From positions 1 through 64,000 of the forward strand of contig CADBPM010000026.1 in NCBI GenBank assembly GCA_902796595.1: DNA of 64,000 nt, in the 5' to 3' direction. The translations under genes were made by a program, and so were the position numbers. Under the pieces are notes generated by a model, which was not told the origin of the DNA, searched no databases, and saw only the letters and a program-made list of their open reading frames with translations. Shown one piece after another: positions 8,579 to 17,135 of the stretch; within the stretch, counting starts at the first letter, position 1, and the number at the start of each line of letters is the position of its first letter. The stretch is from an uncultured Lachnospiraceae bacterium. GTDB lineage: Bacteria > Bacillota > Clostridia > Lachnospirales > Lachnospiraceae.

Positions 8579-9439
8579 CAGCACTTTGTTTAATATATTG
8601 AGTACTTTCTTTTTATCTGCACTCCAAAGAGGCGCGACCAGAAGCTTTTTAGGTCCATCGCCGGTAAGTCTGTGCACCACGCAGGTATCAGGTATAAGTG
8701 CTGTCAGCCTTTTTAGCAGTCCTGCATATTCATCCAGAGTCATAACAGGCACCCTGCCGGCTTCATAGTCCTTTTCAAGGTCGGTTCCTTTTAACACATG
8801 CAAAAGCTGAAGCTTTATCCCGTCTGCTCCGGAAGCCACCACATATTTTACGGTTTCTTCCATGTCTTCATAAGACTCTCCGGGAAGCCCCAGTATAACA
8901 TGCACAACAACTTCGATATTGCGGTCTTTCAGCTCCCTCACTGCCTTATCGTATACACTCAAAGGATATCCGCGTCTTATATACTCTGCCGTTTTTTCAT
9001 GCATCGTCTGGAGCCCAAGCTCAACGAAAACTGGCTTTTTACTGTTAAGCTTAGTTAAAAGTTCCAAAATCTCCTCACCAAGACAATCCGGTCTAGTTCC
9101 TATTGATAATGCGACTATATCATCCGGCTCAATTGCCTCATTGAAAACTCTTTCAAGGTAACGGACAGGCGCATAAGTATTGGTAAAGCTTTGGAAATAC
9201 GCAATGTATCTGCCGTCTTTTATTTTGGCAGATACCCTCTCCTTTGCGCGGGCAATCTGCTCCTTGACAGGAAGTTCAGGGCTTTCCGAAAAATCGCCGG
9301 ACCCTCCCGCCGAGCAGAAAATACAACCTTTATTTCCAAGTGTTCCATCCCTGTTCGGGCATGTTTTTACAGCAGAAAGCGACAGTTTATAAACCTTACA
9401 GCCAAATCTCTCTCTTAAATATTCATTAAGCCTCTTCAT
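8570..9439 (-). CDS. TIGR01212-family radical SAM protein (YhcC-like)
   Basis: 289 aa from the ATG at 9439. The Elp3-like radical SAM core has three cluster cysteines in CPNRDGTLGNKGCIFC (C-x11-C-x2-C), the spacing of the YhcC/TIGR01212 group. SAM-domain strands follow (SIGTRPDC, VELGLQT, VHVILGLPGE). The reaction catalysed by this family is not established; a role in tRNA or sulfur chemistry has been suggested. The first 21 codons of the longer frame overlap the kinase gene upstream and lack family similarity. The preferred start overlaps that gene by 14 bases with only a weak GAAGAAAG site. Confidence 0.82.
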   Translation of the reverse strand: MKRLNEYLRERFGCKVYKLSLSAVKTCPNRDGTLGNKGCIFCSAGGSGDFSESPELPVKEQIARAKERVSAKIKDGRYIAYFQSFTNTYAPVRYLERVFNEAIEPDDIVALSIGTRPDCLGEEILELLTKLNSKKPVFVELGLQTMHEKTAEYIRRGYPLSVYDKAVRELKDRNIEVVVHVILGLPGESYEDMEETVKYVVASGADGIKLQLLHVLKGTDLEKDYEAGRVPVMTLDEYAGLLKRLTALIPDTCVVHRLTGDGPKKLLVAPLWSADKKKVLNILNKVLSG

Positions 9440-10415
9440 ATATGGCACTTTCTTCTGGACAGTTCTTCTTAAAGTCCTCTTCGCACTTAAGGTAAGCTTC
9501 ATTCAAGCCAAACTCATCCGGCAAAAATCTTGGACAGACATTATCTTTGGTTGAAATAACTGATGCCGCAAGTCTTGAACCTATATTAAGGGCTTCATCG
9601 AGATTCTTGCCGTAGGTGAGTCCCAAAGTAACACCTGCAAAGAATGAATCACCGGCGCCTGTTGTATCCACTACATTTACCCTCTTGGCAGGTACATAAC
9701 CACTTTTTCCGTCAACAGTCGCATATACAGCCCCAAGGCTTCCAAGTGTAACTATCATACAAGGAATTTTGGCTCTCTTAACATTCTCACATAAAATTTT
9801 TTCCATCTCCTCATGAGTTGCATCGCAATAATCATCAGAGAAAAATATTCCGGCTTCTGCCTGATTGCAGATAAAGCAGGCGCAACGTTTTATATAATCT
9901 CTTCTTTCAACCGCAATAGACATATTTGAAACAACGGCGTAGATATCTTTATTATATTTTTCTGCAAGTTCAAAAACCTTATGAAGGATCTCGCGGTCTA
10001 CATCTATTTCAATCGCAATACTGTCAGCATTTTTAAATATCTCATCGCCATGTTCTTCAAGAGTTTTCGCTATTCCGGAAATATCCGGTCTCTTGCTTAT
10101 TGAAGCCGCAACATCCCCATCATTATCAAAAATAGCAAGCCACGTTCCAAGCCCATCTTTTTCTTTTGTAATAAAACGTGTATCAATCTTATGATTGCGA
10201 AGTTTCGATAAAACATCTTCCGAAATACCGCTTTCATCAACAACGCTGACAAAAGTAGGTCTCATTTCAACATTTGCGATATCTTCTGCTATATTTCTGC
10301 TGACGCCGCCATGTATCTGAATAACTCTGCCGACATTCCTGCCACCGGAAATATAGGCTCCTGCCGGGAACCCCTTTATATCAACAAAAATCGCACCGAT
10401 AACAACTATACCCAT
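9426..10415 (-). CDS. PfkB-family carbohydrate/nucleoside kinase
   Basis: 329 aa ribokinase-fold kinase. The N-terminal GGVSRNIAEDIANV signature resembles pseudouridine kinases (PsuK/YeiC) more than ribokinases. The C-terminal DTTGAGDSFFAG carries the catalytic Asp and anion hole. Substrate is not certain; no pseudouridine-5'-phosphate glycosidase gene is next to it. AGGTAGGAA precedes the ATG. It is followed by, and overlaps, the radical SAM gene, so the two are cotranscribed. Confidence 0.85.
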   Translation of the reverse strand: MGIVVIGAIFVDIKGFPAGAYISGGRNVGRVIQIHGGVSRNIAEDIANVEMRPTFVSVVDESGISEDVLSKLRNHKIDTRFITKEKDGLGTWLAIFDNDGDVAASISKRPDISGIAKTLEEHGDEIFKNADSIAIEIDVDREILHKVFELAEKYNKDIYAVVSNMSIAVERRDYIKRCACFICNQAEAGIFFSDDYCDATHEEMEKILCENVKRAKIPCMIVTLGSLGAVYATVDGKSGYVPAKRVNVVDTTGAGDSFFAGVTLGLTYGKNLDEALNIGSRLAASVISTKDNVCPRFLPDEFGLNEAYLKCEEDFKKNCPEESAIYEEA

Positions 10416-10458
10416 TTCCTACCTCGCTTATAGTCATACTAAAAAACAGTTTTACTTG

Positions 10459-10487
10459 ATTATAGCATGTTGTCCATAGGATGTCTT
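10459..10487 (-). promoter_or_regulatory. Promoter of the PfkB kinase gene
   Basis: AAGACA (10482-10487), 17-base spacer, TATAAT (10459-10464), minus strand; it predicts a 5' leader of about 37 bases. Confidence 0.55.
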
Positions 10488-10682
10488 GTTATAAATTATT
10501 AAGAATTGAAACATTACGAATTTATCACTTGCACCCCAAACATCATCGTCAGATGATCATTCATGTTCAGGTTAACCTTGTCTATTGAAACAAATTGTAT
10601 TATCGCTTTAGCAATATTACCTGACACCCGGCTATGTCCGAAGGATATTTTCAAATATCCTGAACTTCTTTCTTTTTTAATC

Positions 10683-10711
10683 TTGACAACTCATCCTAAA
10701 GCAGTTATAAT
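10683..10711 (+). promoter_or_regulatory. Full-consensus sigma-A promoter P1
   Basis: TTGACA (10683-10688), exactly 17 bases, TATAAT (10706-10711) on the plus strand. There is no protein gene for about 420 bp downstream. The predicted start is near 10718. Confidence 0.8.
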
Positions 10712-10837
10712 ATAGAATTGCTGTGCAGAACAGGTATTTTGTTTGTGTGAAGTGCACCCTTTTATTCACAAAAAGTGAAACTTTATACTTTATACTACAA
10801 CCTTAAAAAATAATTTTTGAAAAGTTCAAAAAAGTTG

Positions 10838-10866
10838 TTGACAAGTTCTGCATTTTGGTGTATTAT
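10838..10866 (+). promoter_or_regulatory. Strong sigma-A promoter P2
   Basis: TTGACA (10838-10843), 17 bases, TATTAT (10861-10866), plus strand. It reads into three successive hairpins and a terminator ending near 11019. Confidence 0.8.
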
Positions 10867-10872
10867 GTATTT

Positions 10873-11018
10873 AGAAAGTAAATATTACTTTTCATTAACA
10901 CATTTAATTTAGCTGACGAGAAACTTTTTCATAAATTCATGATAGAATCCCCCTTCTATCATGTCTCTCCTCTCTTTTTTAACCAGAAGAAGCATCGCAT
11001 GATGCTTCTTCTCTTTTT
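10873..11018 (+). ncRNA. Candidate small RNA of about 145 nt, unidentified family
   Basis: The predicted P2 transcript has a GAAAGTAA/TTACTTTTC hairpin (10874-10893). A perfect 10-bp stem CATGATAGAA/TTCTATCATG follows (10938-10963, C-rich loop), and then the terminator at 10985-11019. There is no open reading frame with a ribosome binding site. upp has its own promoter beyond the terminator, so this looks like a separate RNA rather than a leader. Transcription from P1 would add about 155 nt at the 5' end. I do not recognise 6S, tmRNA, SRP or RNase P hallmarks. Confidence 0.55.
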
Positions 11019-11019
11019 T
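10985..11019 (+). terminator. Terminator of the candidate small RNA
   Basis: Perfect 12-bp stem AGAAGAAGCATC/GATGCTTCTTCT with loop GCAT, followed by CTTTTTTA on the plus strand. Confidence 0.85.
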
Positions 11020-11043
11020 ATTTACTTATCATCCGATTATCCC

Positions 11044-11072
11044 TTGTCAAATCATTTTTACCTCATTATAAT
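11044..11072 (+). promoter_or_regulatory. Promoter of upp
   Basis: TTGTCA (11044-11049), 17 bases, TATAAT (11067-11072); leader of about 50 nt to the upp ATG at 11130. Confidence 0.78.
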
Positions 11073-11129
11073 AGTTAAGGAAAAACGTGAGAATTTACTC
11101 ACAGGCTTATAGTTTTATCGGAGGAAAAA

Positions 11130-11759
11130 ATGGCTAAAACCACAATTATGGATCACCCTCTTATTCAGCATAAGATAGGTATCCTCAGAAAGACCGACAC
11201 TACAACAAAAGAATTCAGAGATCTTGTATCAGAAATTGCTATGCTCATCACATACGAAGCAACAAGAGATCTCCCTCTTAGCGATATCGAAATAGATACC
11301 CCACTTGAACATACAACAGTTAAGGAGATTGCAGGAAAGAAGCTCTGCGTAGTTCCTATCCTTCGTGCCGGACTTCAGATGGCAGAAGGCGTACTTCGCA
11401 TGGTACCAAATGCCAAGGAAGGCTTCATCGGTATGTATCGTGACGAAACCACACTTGTTCCTGTAGAATATTTCTGCAAGCTTCCTAAGGATGCCGACGA
11501 AAGAGATATTTTCCTTGTTGACCCTATGCTTGCTACAGGCGGTTCTGCTATTGCAGCCATCAACCAGCTTAAAAAGCGCGGCATAGAAAAGATCAGATTC
11601 CTTTGCCTTATTGCAGCTCCAGAGGGACTCAAGGCTCTTACAGAAGCACATCCGGATGTTGATGTTTATGTAGGTGGACTTGACCGCGAGCTCAACAAAG
11701 ACGGCTACATCCTTCCTGGTCTTGGTGATGCCGGCGATAGGATTTACGGTACTAAATAA
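11130..11759 (+). CDS. upp: Uracil phosphoribosyltransferase
   Basis: 209 aa pyrimidine-salvage enzyme (uracil + PRPP to UMP). The PRPP loop [10 protein letters not shown] and the uracil-binding C-terminal GLGDAGDR motif are intact. CGGAGGA lies six bases before the ATG. It is the only plus-strand protein gene of the window and is monocistronic, with its own promoter and a bidirectional terminator shared with galM. No regulatory leader such as a PyrR site is obvious in its short 5' UTR. Confidence 0.96.
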   Translation: MAKTTIMDHPLIQHKIGILRKTDTTTKEFRDLVSEIAMLITYEATRDLPLSDIEIDTPLEHTTVKEIAGKKLCVVPILRAGLQMAEGVLRMVPNAKEGFIGMYRDETTLVPVEYFCKLPKDADERDIFLVDPMLATGGSAIAAINQLKKRGIEKIRFLCLIAAPEGLKALTEAHPDVDVYVGGLDRELNKDGYILPGLGDAGDRIYGTK

Positions 11760-11760
11760 G

Positions 11761-11796
11761 AAAAAGCGGATGAACTTTGTTCATCCGCCTTTTTTA
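11761..11796. terminator. Bidirectional terminator between upp and galM
   Basis: Perfect 10-bp stem GCGGATGAAC (11766-11775) / GTTCATCCGC (11779-11788), with A-run before and T-run after, so it can serve both converging genes. Confidence 0.9.
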
Positions 11797-11808
11797 TTCA
11801 TTACTCTA

Positions 11809-12858
11809 TCACTCTAATCCAAATTTATAAATAGTGGTTGTCTCATACTCCTTGCCGGCAGGAAGAAGCGATGACTGGAAAGCAGGAATATTTATAGAAT
11901 TAGGGAACAGCTGTGTTTCAAAGCAGACGCCGTCCTGCTTATTGTAAACAGCGCCATTTCTTCCCTTTACTCCATTAAGGAAATTACCACTGTAAAGCTG
12001 TATTCCCGGAAGATCTGTAAATACTTCCATCTTTATGCCGCTCTTGTCGCCGATACATTCTGCACAATAATCTACTTCTCCCTTTTTACCATGCAGAACA
12101 AAATTCTGATCATATCCCATCTGATATTTAATAGGCTCAAAATCAGCATTTATATCCTGTCTGAGTGGCTTTAATTCATTAAAATCAAACGGTGTTCCTG
12201 CAACAGGAAGAATCTCTCCTGTTGGAACAAGTTCTGCGCCTGCAGCCGTATAAGAATCAGCAAGGATCTTAACTTTATGATCTAAGATAGTTCCACCGCC
12301 ATTTAAATTAAAATAACTGTGATTTGTAAGATTTACAACTGTATCCTTATTTGAAGCCGCAAAATACTCTATTATAACTTCATTATTTTCTGTAAGTGAA
12401 TAAGTTACTGTAATATCACAGTTACCAGGGAAGCCCTGCTCCATATCAGGAAAGAGTCTTGAGAACTCAACGGAAGCCATATCCACATCTTCCATTGTCT
12501 CCGCCTCATACATCATTTTATTGGAACGGGTATTTCCTGAATGAAGATTGTTCTCACCATCATTCTTTTCAAGGTTATAAGTTTCCCCGTTAATGCTAAA
12601 CTTTGCCCCTGCTATTCTATTTGCATTTCTGCCGACAAAAGCTCCAAAGCTTTCTGTGTCATTTTCATAACCGCTCAGATTGTCGTAGCCAAGAACAACA
12701 TTTACAGGCTTACCATTTTTATCAGGAACAATGATCGACTCGATAATTGCACCATAGTCTGAAAGTACAAGAGTCATACCGTTCTTATTCTTTATGGTGT
12801 ACAGATGAGCCTGTACACCATCCTTTGTTTTGCCATACTCAGAAGTAACAACTTTCAC
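11809..12858 (-). CDS. galM: Aldose 1-epimerase (galactose mutarotase)
   Basis: 349 aa. Interconverts alpha and beta anomers of galactose and related sugars. Catalytic landmarks are present: the His of HSGNTRSNK, the His of NLTNHSYFNLNG and the Glu of CFETQLFPNS. I start at the GTG at 12858, four bases after the aspS stop, because GGAGG in the last aspS codons is correctly placed. An in-frame ATG at 12876 overlaps aspS and has no such site. Cotranscribed with aspS without metabolic kinship. Confidence 0.9.
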   Translation of the reverse strand: MKVVTSEYGKTKDGVQAHLYTIKNKNGMTLVLSDYGAIIESIIVPDKNGKPVNVVLGYDNLSGYENDTESFGAFVGRNANRIAGAKFSINGETYNLEKNDGENNLHSGNTRSNKMMYEAETMEDVDMASVEFSRLFPDMEQGFPGNCDITVTYSLTENNEVIIEYFAASNKDTVVNLTNHSYFNLNGGGTILDHKVKILADSYTAAGAELVPTGEILPVAGTPFDFNELKPLRQDINADFEPIKYQMGYDQNFVLHGKKGEVDYCAECIGDKSGIKMEVFTDLPGIQLYSGNFLNGVKGRNGAVYNKQDGVCFETQLFPNSINIPAFQSSLLPAGKEYETTTIYKFGLE

Positions 12859-12862
12859 TTTT

Positions 12863-14662
12863 TTACTCCTCCTCATCCTTTACAACTGCAATATGCAGGT
12901 CTTTAAGCTGCTGCTCATCAAATACAGGAGCAGGCGCATCCATCATAGGATCTGAACCGTCCTTAATCTTAGGGAAGGCAATTACATCACGGATAGAATC
13001 AGAGCCTACCATCCACATTGCAAGTCTGTCAAGACCATAAGCAAGTCCTGCATGCGGCGGAACTCCATACTTGAATGCCTTCATAAGGAAACCAAACTGT
13101 TCATCTGCTCTCTCAGGCGTAAATCCTAATTTCTCAAGCATCTTTTTCTGAACATCCCCCTGATGGATACGAACAGATCCACCACCAAGTTCAGTACCAT
13201 TAAGAACAATATCATAAGCCTTGGCTCTTACAGCACCCTGATCAGTATCTACAAGAGGAAGGTCCTCTTCCATAGGCATTGTAAACGGATGATGCATAGC
13301 CTGGTATCTGCCTAATTCATCTGACCATTCAAACATAGGGAATTCTGTAACCCAAAGGAACTTCCATGATTTGCGGTCGATAAGGTCAAGATCGGCACCA
13401 AGCTTAAGTCTAAGACTTCCAAGTGCATCCCATACAACCTGCTTCTTTGTATCCGAAACAAATACAAGAAGATCTCCCGGCTCACCATTCATGGCTGAAA
13501 CAAGGTTCTCAAGCTCATCTTCTGTCATGAATTTTGCAAACGAAGACTTATATGTACCATCTTCATTTACAGCAAGATAAGCAAGTCCTTTTGCTCCATA
13601 TTCCTTTACAAGTTCAGTGTATTTATCAATATGCTTACGAGGCATGCCAGCCTGTCCCTTGACATTAAGTCCCTTGATAACTCCGCCTTCTTTTGCACAG
13701 TTAGCAAAAACTCCAAAACCACAATCCTTTACTGTTTCAGTGACATCCTGAAGGAGCATGTCAAAACGCATATCAGGCTTATCTGAACCATAAGAATTCA
13801 TGGCATCGATCCATTTCATTCTCTTGATAGGAAGTTCGATATCCACATTGCAGACTTCCTTAAAAAGATACTTAAGAAGTCTTTCATTAACTTCCATTAC
13901 ATCATCCTGATCAACGAACGAAAGCTCCATGTCTACCTGGGTAAATTCCGGCTGACGGTCTGCTCTTAAGTCCTCATCACGATAGCATCTTGCAATCTGG
14001 AAATATCTGTCAAAGCCAGATACCATAAGAAGCTGCTTTAAAAGCTGAGGTGACTGAGGAAGTGCATAAAAGGCACCCGGATGTATACGTGAAGGAACAA
14101 GATAGTCACGCGCCCCCTCAGGAGTAGACTTTATAAGAGTCGGTGTTTCGATCTCAAGGAACCCGTTTTCACTCATAAAATTGCGGATAAGATGAGTGAT
14201 CTTAGCTCTTGTCATTATCTTCTTTGCAAGCTCAGGACGACGAAGATCCAGATATCTGTACTGAAGTCTTATATCCTCTTTTGTCTTGATCCCGTCCTCG
14301 ATAGGGAATGGAGGAACGTCTGATTCAGCAAGTATACGAAGGCTTTTTGCAGATATTTCAATAGAACCGGTCTTCATTTCCTTGTTTGCATCCTTGCCTC
14401 TGCCGCGAACGACACCAGTAACCGCAATAACAAACTCAGAACGAAGTTTGCCTGCCTTTTCAAAAACCTCTGATCCGCACTCACTTTCTTCAAAAATTAT
14501 CTGAAGCAGACCTGAGCGGTCACGAAGATCAGTAAAAACAAGACCTCCCTTGTTTCTTGATTTCTGAACCCAGCCCATCATGGTAACTTCTTTGCCAATA
14601 TAAGACTCATCAAGTTCAGTACATCTGCATGTTCTGTGCAGACCCTGCATTGATTCTGACAT
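12863..14662 (-). CDS. aspS: Aspartyl-tRNA synthetase, bacterial type
   Basis: 599 aa class II synthetase: N-terminal OB anticodon-binding fold (about 1-110), catalytic core with motif 2 (IARCYRDEDLRADRQPEFTQ), the bacterial GAD insertion in the middle, and motif 3 near the end (GLAYGLDRLAMW). Length fits the family. TGAGGA precedes the ATG. Whether it is discriminating or also charges tRNA-Asn cannot be settled here. It lies in the hisS-aspS segment typical of Firmicutes. Confidence 0.96.
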   Translation of the reverse strand: MSESMQGLHRTCRCTELDESYIGKEVTMMGWVQKSRNKGGLVFTDLRDRSGLLQIIFEESECGSEVFEKAGKLRSEFVIAVTGVVRGRGKDANKEMKTGSIEISAKSLRILAESDVPPFPIEDGIKTKEDIRLQYRYLDLRRPELAKKIMTRAKITHLIRNFMSENGFLEIETPTLIKSTPEGARDYLVPSRIHPGAFYALPQSPQLLKQLLMVSGFDRYFQIARCYRDEDLRADRQPEFTQVDMELSFVDQDDVMEVNERLLKYLFKEVCNVDIELPIKRMKWIDAMNSYGSDKPDMRFDMLLQDVTETVKDCGFGVFANCAKEGGVIKGLNVKGQAGMPRKHIDKYTELVKEYGAKGLAYLAVNEDGTYKSSFAKFMTEDELENLVSAMNGEPGDLLVFVSDTKKQVVWDALGSLRLKLGADLDLIDRKSWKFLWVTEFPMFEWSDELGRYQAMHHPFTMPMEEDLPLVDTDQGAVRAKAYDIVLNGTELGGGSVRIHQGDVQKKMLEKLGFTPERADEQFGFLMKAFKYGVPPHAGLAYGLDRLAMWMVGSDSIRDVIAFPKIKDGSDPMMDAPAPVFDEQQLKDLHIAVVKDEEE

Positions 14663-14732
14663 TTTAAAAAATCCTCATTTCTTTTTGTTTCTATTATTCC
14701 TTATGACATATACATTTAACCACAAGCGCCCG

Positions 14733-14996
14733 CTAAACACCATGACGCATGGAAAAAATCTTATCATAAAGATATTGCATATTTGTTAAATTATAGGTCA
14801 TGCCATCAACAAAAACAATTTCCATCCTCTTCCTGCGATAAAGAAATACGCTCTTTATCTGAGGAAGCCATGCAAGAAAAAGCTGACAGTCTGTGCTCCT
14901 TTCAGGCATGAGAGCAACTAAAAACTCATCAGGGGTTATATTACTGAACACCTGTCTTTCGGAGTCCCAGACCATAATACTTCCGTCTCTCTCCAT
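14733..14996 (-). CDS. Small protein of unknown function between hisS and aspS
   Basis: 87 aa from the ATG at 14996, which is preceded by GGAAGGGGAAACT; the frame has another ATG at 15011 with poorer support. No signal peptide or membrane segment. The middle is hydrophobic/aromatic (FLAWLPQIKSVFLYRRKR), the end is FSMRHGV. I do not recognise a family. The good ribosome binding site and position in the hisS-aspS operon argue that it is expressed. Confidence 0.6.
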   Translation of the reverse strand: MERDGSIMVWDSERQVFSNITPDEFLVALMPERSTDCQLFLAWLPQIKSVFLYRRKRMEIVFVDGMTYNLTNMQYLYDKIFSMRHGV

Positions 14997-15015
14997 AGTT
15001 TCCCCTTCCATTTAT

Positions 15016-15092
15016 TGCATCATCTGATAGAGCCAAATGATGCACTCTGCCGACCAACGCGAGAGCGATTGATCATTGTCGACAAATCCTTT
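15016..15092 (+). repeat. Dispersed two-hairpin element, family 1, copy B
   Basis: First stem TGCATCAT (15016-15023) / ATGATGCA (15037-15044), perfect. Second stem GCCGACCA (15049-15056) with imperfect partner TTGTCGAC (15076-15083) around a CGCGAGAGCG core. It lies between hisS and the small gene. Confidence 0.75.
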
Positions 15093-15121
15093 TAATATTT
15101 CCACCTATAGTTTAAATGAAA

Positions 15122-16369
15122 TCACTCAGCAAAAAAATCACATAACTTGTCAAGAGCGATATCTGTATCGCCATCGCCCTTCATGTCTTTAACATGAACC
15201 TGTCCCTGTTCTATCTCATTAGCACCGATAACAACCGAGTAATCAGCACCTATCTTGTTGGCATACTTCATCTGCGCCTTTACAGATCTCTCAAGATAGT
15301 CCGTTTCAACAATAACACCCTTTGACCTGAGCTCGCACACGATCTTATATGCCTTGGCTCTAGCTTCCTCTCCCATTACACCTACATAAAGCTTTGCATT
15401 AGGAATAGGCTTAAACGGCGCATTCTCTTCATCCATAAAGTTGATGAGTCTTTCAAGCCCCATGCCAAAACCTGCAGCAGGGATATCTTGCTTTCCGTCT
15501 ATTTCTTTAACTAGACCATCATAACGACCGCCGCCGCAAATAGTAAAGCCGTCTTTATTTACAAATTCAAATACAGTCTTTGTATAGTAGTCAAGACCTC
15601 TTACAATACCCGGATCAACCACAAAAGGAATATCAAGTTCCCTAAGCATTGATTGAAGTGTGTTAAAATGATTTTCACATTCTTCATCAAGGAAGTCAAG
15701 TATCTTTGGAGCTTCCTTGACTATAGCCTTGCAGCCTTCCTGCTTGCAGTCCAGCACCCTTAAAGGATTTTTTACCATACGGGTCCTGCAGTCCTCGCAA
15801 AGACAGTTCTCATGCTGCTTAAGATAAGCTAAAAGCGCATTGTTGTAATCTTCACGACATTTTCCGGCACCGATACTGTTAAGATGCAGCATAACATTCT
15901 TAAGGCCAAGTCTCCCCAGAAGTTCATGAACCAGAGTGATCAGTTCAACTTCAACCATAGGGCTGCCGCTTCCAAGGAATTCCACGCCAAACTGATGATG
16001 CTGTCTAAGTCTCCCGCTCTGAGGTTTTTCATAGCGGAATGCCGGTGTAACATAAAACATCTTTACAGGCTGAGGCTCTGCATATAAATTATTTTCAATA
16101 TATGCTCTTACTGCGCCTGCTGTGCCTTCCGGCTTAAGTGATATGCTTCTTTTTCCCTTATCAAGAAAAGTATACATTTCCTTCTGAACAACATCTGTAG
16201 TGTCTCCTACGCCTCGCTCAAAAAGATTAGTATGCTCAAAAACAGGTGTGATAACCTCATGAATATTGTAAGCCCTGCACAGATCGCGTGCTGTAGCCTC
16301 AATCTGTGTACGCTTCCACATGTTCTCGCCATACCAATCCTGTGTTCCCTTAGGTCTCTGTGTGATCAT
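15122..16369 (-). CDS. hisS: Histidyl-tRNA synthetase
   Basis: 415 aa class II synthetase. Motif 2 ([19 protein letters not shown]), the HisA region ([13 protein letters not shown]) and motif 3 ([11 protein letters not shown]) are clear. A Cys-rich insertion (CLCEDC and DCKQEGC) around residues 190-220 may bind zinc, as in many bacterial HisRS. AGGAG is eight bases before the ATG. It follows the HD-GYP gene by 40 bp in the rel operon. Confidence 0.96.
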   Translation of the reverse strand: MITQRPKGTQDWYGENMWKRTQIEATARDLCRAYNIHEVITPVFEHTNLFERGVGDTTDVVQKEMYTFLDKGKRSISLKPEGTAGAVRAYIENNLYAEPQPVKMFYVTPAFRYEKPQSGRLRQHHQFGVEFLGSGSPMVEVELITLVHELLGRLGLKNVMLHLNSIGAGKCREDYNNALLAYLKQHENCLCEDCRTRMVKNPLRVLDCKQEGCKAIVKEAPKILDFLDEECENHFNTLQSMLRELDIPFVVDPGIVRGLDYYTKTVFEFVNKDGFTICGGGRYDGLVKEIDGKQDIPAAGFGMGLERLINFMDEENAPFKPIPNAKLYVGVMGEEARAKAYKIVCELRSKGVIVETDYLERSVKAQMKYANKIGADYSVVIGANEIEQGQVHVKDMKGDGDTDIALDKLCDFFAE

Positions 16370-16409
16370 TTTAATACTCCTAAATAACTACGCCAAAGTC
16401 TCCTGTCTG

Positions 16410-17135
16410 TTACCATAGATCCAGATTAAGTTCCGACCTCAAACGCTTCGTTCTCAAAAAATTTTTATTCTGCTCGTTAACAAGATCCCTGACATAAGCA
16501 AAATCTGGGCTGTTGACTGCTCTTTGCAAAGCAAGAAAACATCTCATGTCAAAATTTTTAACTTCGCTTATTAAAAGCTGCATAGCTTCTTCACATGAAT
16601 AAGCTCCTCTGTATGGTCTGTCAGATATAAGAGCCGAAAATACATCGCATACCCTTAATATCCTCGCACCAAACGGGATATTTAACCCTTTAAGATTATC
16701 CGGATATCCGGAACCATCATAATTTTCATGATGATGTAATACTGACTCTGTAATAATATCATCATAATTGTTTTTTTTCAATATTTCAAACCCCAGTTTG
16801 GAATGCATACGGATATATTTAACTTCTTCTATTCTTAAAGTCCCGCTTTCCCTGCCATAAAGAAAGTCTGAAATCATAAGTTTTCCTATATCATGCAGAA
16901 AACCCGCAATGCTCATTCTATAAGCATATTCAGGTGAAGCATTCAGATTTTTTGCCACCATAGTGGCAAGCTTGCTCACCACTATACCATGAGCAACCGA
17001 ATCCGACAGATCTCTGGTAAGCAGATCTACAAGCCCCGGATTTTCTTCCATATACCGAATAACTTCGTTCTTTACCTCCTCCTCTTCAATAGCATCTATA
17101 GATTCATAAAGAACTTCATTTTGTGGTGTTTTCAC
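16410..17135 (-). CDS. HD-GYP domain protein, probable c-di-GMP phosphodiesterase
   Basis: 241 aa, soluble, one domain. The HD (LHDIGK) and HHHENYDGSGYP motifs, an earlier conserved His in VAHGIVVSKLA and the later SDRPYR segment match catalytically competent HD-GYP proteins that hydrolyse cyclic di-GMP. No sensory domain precedes it. Its ATG overlaps the hemZ stop by four bases, so it is translationally coupled to the rel-MBL-hemZ genes. The C-terminal 40 residues are basic and of unknown role. Confidence 0.85.
   Translation of the reverse strand: MKTPQNEVLYESIDAIEEEEVKNEVIRYMEENPGLVDLLTRDLSDSVAHGIVVSKLATMVAKNLNASPEYAYRMSIAGFLHDIGKLMISDFLYGRESGTLRIEEVKYIRMHSKLGFEILKKNNYDDIITESVLHHHENYDGSGYPDNLKGLNIPFGARILRVCDVFSALISDRPYRGAYSCEEAMQLLISEVKNFDMRCFLALQRAVNSPDFAYVRDLVNEQNKNFLRTKRLRSELNLDLW

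Noticed and set aside
10938-11130. Small protein starting at the ATG at 10939
   Set aside because: The frame is open, but there is no ribosome binding site. It runs through the terminator and the upp promoter.
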